Source: Cymodocea nodosa (taxonomy: Eukaryota; Streptophyta; Magnoliopsida; Alismatales; Cymodoceaceae). Taken from it: a stretch of DNA of 64,000 nt. The stretch covers positions 9,229,501-9,293,500 of the forward strand of contig JAZBRI010000011.1 of NCBI GenBank assembly GCA_036874045.1, read 5' to 3'. A program made the position numbers and the translations under genes. Below the pieces are notes generated by a model, which worked only from the letters and a program-made list of their open reading frames with translations, ran no database searches and had not been told where the DNA came from. Position 1 is the first letter of the stretch. The number at the start of each line of letters is the position of its first letter. Shown in pieces: positions 21,357 through 31,724 of the stretch.

Positions 21357-23176
21357 TGTTTAGAATGAAAAAGTGTATAATATTAACGGTTAAATGATGG
21401 TTAATTGCATAATATTTAGCTTATCATATGAGAATTAAGACATTATGTTATAATTTCATTATTATATGCTTTAATGAAAGAATCTGCATAATTTCAGGAA
21501 ATTAGTGTTAATTAAGTACATTTCTGAACTATTGTGAATTACAAGCTTTTTAATTCCTAAGTCTCCGAATTTTCTGTTATTTCGAAGAGTTACATTTAAT
21601 GTACTAGATAGTTATGTTTTAAACGATAAAATAATATTTTATTATTTCTTAGAGGACACGTGTCACGTTCTAGAAACTTGACTTAAGTTATATTTCGGAA
21701 GGTTAGGTGCTAACTATCCAAAATACATATAAGTTTTAGATACTTATAGTTGTAACTATCCAAAACATTTGAACTCGTTATTTCTTTATTGCACATGTTT
21801 TATAGTTAAATCAACGAAGTAAGTCCGTTGAGTTACACTAACTCCACGAACCATTTATTTTCTAGCATGCTACTATAGCAATTGTAGAAACAAGAAATTC
21901 GAAGGAAAACAATGATTGCACGTATCATGTAAGAATTCACTCATGGAATGAAGAAGAAATCACCATCGTTGATATGAATGAAAGAAATCCAACTGATCAT
22001 TTAAGCAGAAGCAGTTACTACTAAAAGAAATATGAAAGAAGGGGAGAAACATGAAGAGGTGTGTGTGTAAAGGTGGATTACCACGCTAACTGCAGGAAGC
22101 ATTGGAAGTTCCCTAAAGCTTCACACGACCACCAAAATCACCAACCATTGGAGGTTTGTGAGGATACTTTTTGGATGTCGGGTCGATTTCGAGTCAAACA
22201 CGGTGACTGACAACCATTGTGAGGAGTGATCGCGTCGTAGGAAGGGAAGCCATTTTCACCAACCACCAACTCATATCTCAAGAGATCGTAAAGCTTCTAG
22301 CCTTGATTTCGTGTTGATGCTAGTATGCTGAAGAGGAGATCATCTTACAATTCTTGATTCGCGATTCTATAGGGAGAGGAGGCAAGATTGTAAGTGATTA
22401 AGTTTTCAGCAGTGTAATTATGTTACATGTAGTGACAGAAGTTTTTATTGTCGATAGAGATTTTTACATTTCACCTTTAGCTCATCTTTAGGAACATATC
22501 AAAACAAAAATACCAAAAACAACTAATTATCTGTGTTTACATTTAGTATTAAAGTGTTATATTATTTGCTTTGTATTGTGATTAATGTTATCATTGTCAA
22601 TATTATGAATGTTTTATGTTTATTTGATTCAGAAAATAGAAAATAGTTTTATTGTTTACTGAAATAGAATCGTTCTAGATACTTAAAGATTTTAATGGTT
22701 ACTGTTTGAAATATCTAAATATTAGTGTTGCTTAATGGCAAATCTAATATTAACTAACATTAAAGAGCTTAATTGATGTTATTTACATTCTATAGAACTA
22801 CCCAATGGTTGGTCGAATTTCTCTATAAATAATAGTATTTAACTAGAAAGTTAAGCTCGTGGAGTTTACTTAAGTCCACGAGGTTAGTCCATTGAGTTAA
22901 CCATAACTCCACGAACTAAGTCTATTGAGTTAATTGTAACTCAACGAAGTGCTTAACTGAACACAAATAAACTCCAATATAAAAATCAAAATAGTACACA
23001 ATTCTTACTTAATGTCTATGGGATCGACTTGTACTTACACACAAATACAATATACACTATGCACTTGTAGTTAAAATACAAATTGAACTTAATATCTAAT
23101 TTGTGTGAAAGGTTGTTTGTTTACTTCTAAAAGAATTTATTAATATAAGCATAAAAACAAATCAAATAACTTAACA
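21357..23176 (+). repeat. 3' LTR of the Athila-like element, copy L
   Basis: Begins TGTTTAGAATG right after the purine tract and ends ACTTAACA, about 1820 bases. Its 3' third matches the minus-strand LTR fragment at 62441-63000, including GGGATCGACTTGTACTTACA and TGCACTTGTAGTTAAAATAC. U3 carries an ABRE-like GACACGTGTCACG near 21656 and TAACTCAACG hairpins at 21805-21852 and 22850-22945. Its 5' part has a diverged counterpart at about 50650-51520 (minus) inside the copia B element. Confidence 0.82.
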
Positions 23177-23468
23177 ACCCCAAATAGGGACTCAAGGAAT
23201 AAACGTACCTTAGTTAAGGGAACCACTATAAATTGTCTATGTGCTTTTATCTCTGTTTCCTTTTTGCATTAACTAGATTTAAAAATGAGATCGAAAATTA
23301 GAAAATTTGCAATATACTTAATTCACTCCCCCTCTTAAGCATAAACCTTTCCTACAATCTAGTATTAGAGCTCTATTAGATCATTTTCTGCTAGGAAAGG
23401 TATTTTAAGATTTTTAAGTTTAAAATGGCTAATTTTGAAAGTAAAGGACACAATTTTCATAGGCCACC
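23177..23468 (+). mobile_element. Copia remnant: LTR 3' end, primer site and first codons of gag
   Basis: The CACTCCCCCTCTTAAGC stretch and the end CCTACA at 23356 look like a copia LTR terminus. It is followed by TAGTATTAGAGC (23360-23371), a two-base variant of the initiator tRNA-Met primer site. An ATG at 23425 opens MANFESKGHNFHRPP, the typical copia gag start. The remnant is cut at 23468 by the Tnt1-like element. No matching continuation is found beyond 36349, so the rest was lost. Confidence 0.65.
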
Positions 23469-23761
23469 TATTGAGCGAAGTCCATAGTAGAGAGGGAGGA
23501 GCTTGGACGCATGGAGGAGGAAGAAAGAAAAGGAGGCAAACAACACACGTAACAATAGGATTTATGTGGTTACCCAACTAGGTACGTCCATGGATGGAGG
23601 CTTGGCTGACTGGTTCACTTCTTGGTGATCGAAATTGGGGATACAAAAGTTGTTGTCACACACACACATTGGGAGCCTTCTTATAACTTGGGTGTCCCAT
23701 GTGGTCAAAAGACCAAAATACCCCTAATTACAATACAACTAATTCAAGACACATATTAACA
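23469..23761 (-). repeat. 3' LTR of the Tnt1-like element
   Basis: About 293 bases. On the minus strand it starts TGTTAATATGTGTC and ends CTTCGCTCAATA, the last bases altered from CAACA. It matches 36078-36349, sharing GGAGCTTGGAC, CCCAACTAGGTACGTCCATG and GGTCAAAAGACCAAAATACC. Confidence 0.88.
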
Positions 23762-23819
23762 ATCTCCACCTTGTCTTGAATTTACAAACTCCACCTAGAA
23801 CTAAAAAACACTCCATCAC

Positions 23820-25705
23820 AAAGACCTGAAGGGTCAACTATATGCATAAATGTTGAGTAGGTCCAAGCAATGCTTGAACTTACTCTCAAGAATGCCCTTT
23901 GTGAACATATCAGTTAGGTTGTCATGAGTGTTGATCTTCAATATCTTCACGTAGTCTTTAGTCCTAAGGAAGTGATAACGAATATCAATGTACTTTGTCC
24001 TATCATGAAACACATTGTCCTTCATCAAGCTGATGGTGTTGAGACTCACAAAATATTTCTGCCTTATCATATCACAAACCAAAGTCTCCAAGTAAACCCT
24101 TCAACCAAACACCTTCCTTTGTAGCTTCTGTCATTGCTATATACTCAACCTCTATGGTAAATAAAGAAATTGTAGGCTGTAGAGTATATTTCCAATTAAC
24201 AATGGAATTTGCCACTATAAAAACATATCCTATCAAAAACCTATGTTGATCAACATCACTTGCAAAATCTAAGTCTTAATATCCAGCCACATTACAGTTA
24301 TGCTTCACTCCATAAATCAATCCCACTCAAGCATGCCCTTCAAGTACCTAAAGATCCTCTTCACAACTTACTAATGACTCTTCCCTAGATTTGACATAAA
24401 CCTGCTTACAACATAAGAGGATAAGTAAGGTCTAGATGAGTGCATACTATGACATACATAAGACTACCAACTACCTGTGAATATGGAACTTTCTTCATGT
24501 ACTCTTGTTCTGACTGCATCTGATGTGCCATAGCAACTGATAATTATAGGTTCTTGTCATAAGACATCATAATGGCTTTACATGAAGTCATGCTAAACCT
24601 GTTCAAAATTTTCTAAACATAACTATGTTGATGGAGAAATAACCTACCAATGCTCCTGTCACGATGAATCTCCATCCCAAGGATTTTACTTGCTGGTCCT
24701 AAATCCTTCATTTCAAATTCAGACTTTAATGTATCTTTCAAAAATTGTATTTCATTGACATCTTTAGCTACAATTAAGATGTCATTCACATACAAGAACA
24801 GATAAACAAATCCACCATCTTTCAAATGCTTAATATAGACACATGAATCAAAGTTATTATGAACAAAACCAACATGAGTAATAAAAGAATCAAATCTTTT
24901 ATACCACTACTTGGGAGATCGTTTTAAGCCATACAAAGATTTTTGCAATTTGCAAACAAGGTTTGATCTACCCCTTTCTACAAAATCTGTTGGCTATTTC
25001 ATCTAAATTTCTTCTTCTAAATCACCATGTAAAAAAGTTGTTTTCACATGCAATTGCTTAAGTTCGAAGTCTTTTGTTGCAACAATCGCCAAAAGGACTC
25101 TTATGGAGGTGTGTCTTACCATTGGTGCAAAGACTTCATTAAAGTCCACACCCTCTTTCTGTGAAAAACATTTTGCTACCAATCTTACCTTGTATTAGAT
25201 TCCATGGTTGCCTTGTGTTCCTACTTTCTTCTTGAACACCCACTTGCAACCAATGACGTTCTTGTCCTTGAGATGTTTCACCAACTCCCAAGTCCTATTC
25301 TTATGCAAGGATTAAAGCTCTTCCAACATAGCTCCCATCTAATGCATAGCTTTTGATCCACTAACAGCAGCATCAAAATTAGGTGGATTAGCATCCTCCA
25401 CCTCATTAGCTATCTGCAAGGCAAATGCAACCATATTGTTGTAGTCATACCTTTGTGGAGACTAGACATCCGTCCTAGGGTGGTCCCTGGCAATACACCT
25501 TGGACGTGTGTCCTCCATAACCTACTCTCCTTGGTTGTCTTCCAAAATCAAATGTCGATATGCACTACCTGGAACAGACTAATCAGAAATCAAAGGCTAT
25601 GTCAAATCAAGCTCCACTTGCTCAAGAGTACTAGGTGGATCAAGAATTGTTGGCTTCTCTTTCACATGCATCAAAGAAGCCTCATCAAAGGTAACGTCCC
25701 TGCTA
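23820..25705 (-). pseudogene. pol: Reverse transcriptase and RNase H of the Tnt1-like element
   Basis: Minus-strand frames encode copia RT pieces in order: WELVKHLKDKNVIGCKWVFK near 25260, KQLHVKTTFLHGDLEEEI near 25060, LYGLKRSPK, then the catalytic box as YVND at 24781-24792 where YVDD is expected. RNase H ends with IDIRYHFLRTKDYVKILKI and LTDMFTKGILESKFKHCLDL (23834-24091). Frameshifts separate these pieces and many TAG codons interrupt them. The catalytic Asp-to-Asn change alone would disable polymerisation. The N-terminal side is cut at 25710 by the nested copia and continues at 33371. Confidence 0.88.
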
Positions 25706-25710
25706 TGAAT

Positions 25711-27349
25711 TTAAAGGACCTCTAGATTTTGATAATGCAAAAATCAATGTAAGGTTTTTGAATTGTATTTATCAAGTTTAGTTAGTACAGCAAAAAGATT
25801 AGAAGGTAGACAAATCAAAGTAGCAAATAGATTGCAGTAAATCTAAGAATGTGCTGCTACAGAAAATCGGACAGTTAAGAAATGATTGAATGATTGGAAA
25901 GTTAAGGAGTTAACTATCCGAAAGCTTAAAGGACTTTTCGGAGAGTTACAGGTATAACTATTCGAAAGTTAAGTCACAATTAATCACGTGCAGAAATACA
26001 AAACGGAAGCTTAAAGGACTTTTCGAAAAGTTAGATAACTATCCAAGTTTTCTTTTCGGAGAGTTAAGATAACTATTCGAGTTTTTCGGAGAGTTACAGG
26101 TATAACCTTCTGGAACTTAAGTCATCTTATTACGCACGTGCAGAATGGAGAAGCTGGTAGTCAAAAGCTTAAAAAGAAAAATCAGAGAGTTAGATAACTA
26201 TCCGAAATCTCGAAGAGAGTTTCGGTGAGTTACAGTTTAACTATCCGAAACTTAAGTCATTGAATTCCCCACCTGCAGAATTCTAGAGAGAAGCTCAAAT
26301 AAGTTTTCAGAGAGTTAGAAAGATAACTATCTGAAATCCTAAAGTGTTTCGGTGAGTTACAAGGATAACTATCTGAAACTTAAGTCATTGAATTTCCCAC
26401 GTGTAGAATTCCAAAGAGAACCTCAAATAAGTTTTCGGAGAGTTAGAAAGATAACTATCTAAAATCCTGAAGCGTTTTGGTGAGTTACAGGGATAACCAT
26501 CTAAAACTTAAGTCAGTCTTTTATACACGTGCTGAATTAAAGCAATCGGAAAGTAAACGGAGGGCTACTATAGCCAACTATCCAATAGTTAAATAATTGT
26601 TCGGTAAGTTACAATTACAAGTATCTGATTGAATGATAACTCGCAGTATATATTCTGGAATCCTACATGGCAGAAAGGTTTAAGTGATCTTTCGGTGAGT
26701 TACAGATATTCTTCGGAGAGTTACATAGCTAACTATCTGAAAGGTTAAGAAAATTGGAAGGACATCTTGAAATAACTTTTTGAACGGTAACTTACCGTAT
26801 TTGGGACTGAAGTCTAATCAAGTACAGTAGAAATACATCCGTTGGAAGAAAATATGATCGTTACACATGGTTGGTATTTATATAAGATACACACAACGGA
26901 TTTAGATAGCTTTTGCTCATACACATACTTACACCAAGCTCAACAGAAGAAAAGCTTTAGAGATCAAATCATCTTCAACGTTTACAAACTGAATTTCAGA
27001 AGCTCATCATGCATTCAACTCTGTTGCTCACAATCTAGTGTTTACTGAAGTACACGGATCAAAACTTCAGAGAAATGATTGATTGAAGCTTCGACAAGGA
27101 AGCTCAAGTGAATGGTTGGTTGGTTCTTGCTTAATCCTTAAAGCAAGTGATTGTAAGTTTGCAAGAGTTTAGTGAAGCACAAGTATCCCTTGGGGGTGGA
27201 CTAGCCGTTAGTGGTGAACCACCTAAAAATCTGTGTGTGAATTCTTATATTGTGTGCTTACTATCTTTTTACATTAAACTACTTCTAAAAGGTTAAGAAA
27301 TGAATTATTACCATTCACCCCCCCTCTGGTAAGCCTTAAGGTCCTAACA
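25711..27349 (+). repeat. 5' LTR of copia family A
   Basis: Ends GGTCCTAACA. The central part (about 25860-26770) is a run of imperfect units, each pairing CGGAGAGTTA with AACTATCCGAAA and followed by ACTTAAGTCA and a CACGTG box. The boxes are at 25985, 26135, 26398 and 26526, with a mutated one near 26271. The 3' end has CACCCCCCCTCTGG, common to many plant copia LTRs. Confidence 0.92.
26875..26885 (+). promoter_or_regulatory. TATA box in the 5' LTR of copia family A
   Basis: TATTTATATAA lies in GTTGGTATTTATATAAGATAC, downstream of the G-box repeats. The same position reads TATTTATACA in the 3' LTR (32891) and TATAAATATG in the solo LTR at 4508. It is the probable core promoter of the U3 region. 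Confidence 0.6.
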
Positions 27350-27351
27350 AT

Positions 27352-27363
27352 TGGTATCAGAAC
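27352..27363 (+). other. Primer binding site, initiator tRNA-Met type
   Basis: TGGTATCAGAAC begins two bases after the LTR end. It differs from the standard TGGTATCAGAGC by one base. This is the usual copia minus-strand primer site. Confidence 0.88.
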
Positions 27364-27401
27364 AAGGTTGATCTCGTTAATAGATTTAACCATCTGAGAT
27401 C

Positions 27402-28224
27402 ATGACTTTCCACACTGTAGAGGGTCAGAATATCCATCGACCTCCCCTCTTTGATTGTAGCAATTATAGCTACTGGAAAAATAGGATGGAGTGCTTTCTC
27501 AAAAGTATAGATGTGAAACTTTGGAGAATGGTTGTACATGGTATACCAACTCCAATCAGTCATGAAAGTGACTGGACTAAGGAGGATGAAAGAATCATCT
27601 AGATGGATGCTCGTGGGCTTAATTCCATTTACTATGCACTAACTGGTGAATAGTCTAATAAAATATCTGCTTGTAAATTCTCCCATGAAGCTTGGAAGAT
27701 TCTTCAAATTACATATGAAGGAACTAGCCAAGTTAAAGATACTAAAATCAGCATTTTGTTAAGAAAATATGAATTATCCAAAATGCTTGAAAAAGAAAGT
27801 ATCACTGAAATGTTTTCTAGATTCATAGAAATTGTGAATGAATTAAGAGGCCTTGGGAGGAGTTTTTCTAATCGTGAACAGGTATAAAAGATCCTAAGGA
27901 GCCTGATAGTTGAATGGAAGCAGAAGTCTACTTCCATACAGGATTCAAAGGATCTGAATAAATATTCAGTTAAAGATCTATTGGGAAACCTTCTAGCCCA
28001 TGAAGTCCAAATGAAGGAATGGAAAGCAGAGAAAAAGAAAGAACTAGCTTTTCCCTCAACAGAAGATCAACTAAGCTCGAATGAGGATGAAGTATTACTG
28101 TTGGCCAGGAACTTCAAAAGGATGATGAGACAAGGAAGCAAAGCCAACTTCTCAAAATCAAAAGTCCCTACATGCTACAAGTGCAAGAAACTAGGACACA
28201 TTCAACTTTACTGTCCTTTTCAAT
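27402..28224 (+). pseudogene. gag: gag of copia family A
   Basis: Begins MTFHTVEGQNIHRPPLFD at 27402, followed by YSYWKNRMECFLKSID, the standard copia gag start. It continues with the UBN2-type core (TYEGTSQVKDTKISILLRKY near 27707) and ends with a CCHC zinc knuckle (CYKCKKLGHIQLYC, about 28170-28211) that would bind the element RNA. Stops at about 27600, 27650 and 27885 are TAG or TAA where Gln is expected. The frame is kept throughout and runs on into protease. Confidence 0.88.
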
Positions 28225-29711
28225 AGGAGGAGGACAAACAGAAATGGAAAAGGAAGAATAAGAAGAAAATGGCCTTGAAAGCCACTTGGGATGACAACAG
28301 TTCATCCAACAGCTCATCAGACTCAGATGAGGAGGCATCTGCAAACATGTGCTTTGCTGCACAAGAGGATTGCATGGACAAGAAAGCTCAAACATCCAAG
28401 TGGGTCATTGACAATGGTTGCTCAAAGCATATGACAGGTAAGAAAAGACTTCTGGAATCTATTAAATCAATAAATTCAAGATCTGTTAAGTTTGGTAACA
28501 ATGAAAAATGTAGAATTACTGCCATAGGAAATGTTGCATCTGAAAATGGAAAAATAGAAAATGTCTTACATGTAAATGGTTTAAAACAGAATCTGCTAAG
28601 TGTAGGTCAATTATGTGACAAAGGTTACAATATACTTTTTACTGTAGAAAACTATTTTATATTGCAACAGGATACACATGAAATCAAATTTACTGGATAT
28701 AAAAATAATTCAATTTATACCTTGGAATTTCCATGTGATATTATATCTAGTGATGCATGTTTAGTTGCTTCTAATGAAGATGAATGGTTATGGCATAAGA
28801 GATTAAATCATGCAAACATGAGACTTATAAGAAAATTGACCAAACATGATCTTGTTAGAGGTGTGCCTAAGCTTAAATTCAAGAGAGATAAATTGTGTAG
28901 TGATTGTACAATTGGAAAACAAAAGAAATCAGCACACAAGAGTATTGAAGACATTGCCACACATCAACCATTTGATCTATTGCATATGGACCTATTTGGC
29001 CCTACACACATAGCCAGTTTAAGAGGAAGAAAATATACCTTAGTGGTAGTGGATGATTATACAAGATTCACTTGGGTTATTTTCTTAGCACACAAGAATG
29101 AAGCCTGTGATGAATTCAAACATCTCTATATTAGAATTCAAAATGAAAAAGAATCAACCGTGAAGAAGATCAGAAGTGATCATAGAGGTGAATTTGAAAA
29201 TTCAGAATTTGAAGAATTATGCAATTCTTTTGGCATACTGCATGAATTCTCATGTCCAAGAACTACTTAGAATGTAGTTGTAGAGAGGAAGAATAGATCA
29301 GTACAAGAAATGACAAGGACAATTCTTAATGCATCTGATCTACCAAAGTCTCTATGGGTTGAAGCTGTAAATACTGCATGTTATTCAATAAACAAAACTC
29401 ATCTTAGACCTATCCTACATAAGACACCTTTTGAATTATGGTATGATAAAATACCAAATGTTAGATATTTTAAGGTCTTCGGATCAAGATGTTTTGTATT
29501 TAATACAAAGGATCAAAAGGACAAATTTGATGCAAAATCTGATCCTACTCTACTTGTTGGATACTCTTCAAGAAGCAAAGCCTACAAGGTCTATTTTGAA
29601 CATGAAAGAAGAGTAGAAGAGTCAATAAATGTATTCTTTGATGAAGATATGATAGGAAAATTGAATAGGCTAAAAATAGACAATGAAAGTGAAAGTGAAC
29701 TAATAAATTAG
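28225..29711 (+). pseudogene. pol: Protease and integrase of copia family A
   Basis: Same frame as gag, interrupted by a TAG at 28225. The aspartic protease site reads WVIDNGCSKHMTG (about 28400), with Asn where Ser or Thr is normal. The integrase zinc region is WHKRLNHANMRLIRKL with CSDCTIGKQK (28790-28925). The core has MDLFGPTH, VVDDYTRFTW, KIRSDHRGEF and, after a TAG at 29268, VVERKN. The C-terminal part contains FGSRCFVFN and LVGYSSRSKAYKVYF. It would cleave the polyprotein and insert the DNA copy. The frame is lost near 29730-29745 before RT. Confidence 0.9.
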
Positions 29712-29849
29712 AAAATTCCTTAGAAAAAGGATAGTTCAACACTGCTACACCTACTAAGACAGAAAAAGCATGGAAGACAAAGTCTGAACATCCCATTGGA
29801 CAAATTATTGGGAATATAAATCAAGGTGTTCAAACAAGAAGCAAAATTC

Positions 29850-31416
29850 AAAATATTTGTAATTATTGTGCTTTTGTGTTTGAACTTGAACCTTCAATAG
29901 TTGAAGATGCCTGCAATGATGAATACTGGATCATGGCCATGCAAGAGGAACTAAATCAGTTCAAGAAAAATGAAGTCTAGAACTTGATTAAAAGGCCCAT
30001 TGAAAAATCAATTATTGGTACTAAATGGGTATTTAAGAACAAACTTGATAATAATGGTAGTATTATCAGAAATAAAGCTAAACTTGTTGCTTAGGGATAC
30101 AACCAATAGGAAGGAATTGACTATAAAGAAACTTTTGCACCTATTGCAAGACTTGAAGCAATTAGAATGTTACTTGCCTTTCCAAGCAGTATGGAAATCA
30201 AGCTTTATTAGATGGATGTTAAAAGTGCATTTCTTAATGGTATTTTGCCAGAATAAGTATATGTAGAACAGCCCCCAGGTTTTGAAGATGAAGAAAAACC
30301 AAACCATGTATACAAACTGAATAAAGCTCTCTATGGTTTGAAGCAAGCATCATGTGCATAGTATGATAAACTGAAGAGTTTCCTTCTTGAGAATCAGTTT
30401 AACATAGGAACTGCAGACAACACCTTATTCATCAAATCTGAAAGTTCTCATATGTTGATTATTCAAATCTACGTGTATGATATCATTTTTGGTGCCACAC
30501 ATGAGAAACTATGTCATGATTTTCAAATCTTAATGAAGAATGAATTTGAGATGAGTCTTATGGGAGAATTAAAATTCTTTCTAGAATTACAAATTCATCA
30601 ACTTCAACATGACATTTTCCTGAATCAAGAAAAATTTTGCAAAGAGATTCTCTTAAAATTTGGTATGGATAAATCCAAAGTAGCAAGTACTCCCGTGAAC
30701 TCAAATGAAAAACTTGATAAGGACATTTCTTCCAATAGATCAAAAGAAATACAGAGGCATGATTGGATCACTTCTGTATCTAATAGCCAATAAATCAGAT
30801 ATAATGTTTAGTGTTTGTGCTTGTGCAATATATCAAGCCTCTCCAAAACCATCACACTTAAAAAGTAGTTAAACGTATATTTAAATATCTTCAGGGTACC
30901 AAAGACTTTGGCTTATTTTATTCTTCATAGAATCAATTGATATTGGCAAGATATAGTGATGCAGATTATGCAGGATGCAAATCAGATTGAAAAAGTACTA
31001 GTGGGACATGTCAGTTGCTTGGTCATTCACTTGTTTCTTGGTTTAGCAGGAAACAAAACTCTATAGCTCTATCCACCACTGAAGCTGAATATATGGCAGT
31101 AAGCCTATGTTGTGCATAGATCTTATGGATGCAACAAACTCTGGCAGATTATAAGCTAAATTTTCAGAATACCATTATTTACTGTGATAGCAGCAATTTC
31201 ATTAATCTCTCCAAAAATACAGTTCTAAACTTTAGAGCAAAACATATCGAGATTAGGCACCACTTTTTAAGAGACCATATTGAAAAAGGTCATATTTCCT
31301 TAGAATATGTCTCTACTAAAGAACAACTTGCAGATATCTTCACCAAACTATTATCTGAAGTTGCATTTAATCATATTATACGAAATTTAGGGATTTGTTC
31401 TTTATATGATTTATAA
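29850..31416 (+). pseudogene. pol: Reverse transcriptase and RNase H of copia family A
   Basis: RT begins with IVEDACNDEYWIMAMQEEL (about 29900), then GTKWVFKNK, DYKETFAPIARLEAIRMLLA, MDVKSAFLNG and LYGLKQAS. The catalytic box is YVYD at 30470-30481, where YVDD is expected. RNase H follows with DADYAGCKSD, SWFSRKQNSIALSTTEAEYM and a conserved tail KHIEIRHHFLRDH...EQLADIFTK, ending at 31416. Numerous stops replace Gln, Trp or Arg codons (for example near 29979, 30093, 30108, 30253, 30358). The RNase H tail is nearly the same as the minus-strand fragment at 63656-64000. Confidence 0.9.
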
Positions 31417-31724
31417 TTTCATATCTCTACTCTACAAGCTCACAACTAGGAGCTGGTTCTACTAACATCTCTGTTTTACAGCAACTTAGACGTTTTGATA
31501 CTTAGCTATAATTGCTCCACCAACTCAATATTTGACTTCTCACTTCTTTTTAACAAATTGGCAAAAAAGGGGGAGAAATATCATATTTTGGTAAGCAAAG
31601 CTGCAGTAAAGTAGGGGGAGAAATATCTCTGTATTCCTTGTGTGTTTTTCTTGTATAGATATATAGGGAGAGAAATACATATAATACATTGTAAGGTTTT
31701 TGCCATTATCAAAAAGGGGGAGAT
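31417..31724 (+). other. 3' noncoding region and polypurine tract, copia family A
   Basis: No ORF. It contains repeated AGGGGGAGAAATAT purine runs (31568, 31613) and the tract AAAAAGGGGGAGAT at 31711-31724 that abuts the LTR. A T/C-rich stretch precedes them. This is the common layout of copia 3' ends. Confidence 0.85.

Larger units (their letters stand above)
1..23176 (+). mobile_element. Athila-like Ty3/gypsy element, copy L (5' truncated by window edge, nested insertions)
   Basis: This is the 3' portion of one Athila-like element. In order it holds pol (1-2872), a repeat-rich spacer, ORFx (5044-5571 continuing at 14096-15781), a spacer with a TATA box, gag (16840-18243), an F-box gene (18407-19547), a noncoding tail with a polypurine tract, and a 3' LTR (21357-23176). 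Two foreign insertions interrupt it: a solo copia LTR at 3603-5040, and another at 5572-14090 that carries a further element. Removing each insertion together with one target duplication restores a continuous reading frame across ORFx, which proves they are secondary. The same pol, ORFx, gag, F-box order recurs in copies M and R, so it is a family trait rather than local scrambling. Its 5' LTR and protease lie outside the window. Confidence 0.85.

Noticed and set aside
23177-23356. Possible continuation of the Athila-like LTR past 23176
   Set aside because: Similarity to 62441-63000 ends at TTAACA. The following sequence leads to a copia-type terminus and a tRNA-Met primer site instead.
26842-27048. 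ORF of 68 codons repeated at 32858-33064
   Set aside because: Located in the R/U5 part of the family A LTRs. Repetition reflects the LTR pair, and no homology to a protein is visible.
28168-28395. Minus-strand Cys/Ser-rich ORF
   Set aside because: Shadow of the copia A zinc knuckle and gag-protease linker on the opposite strand.
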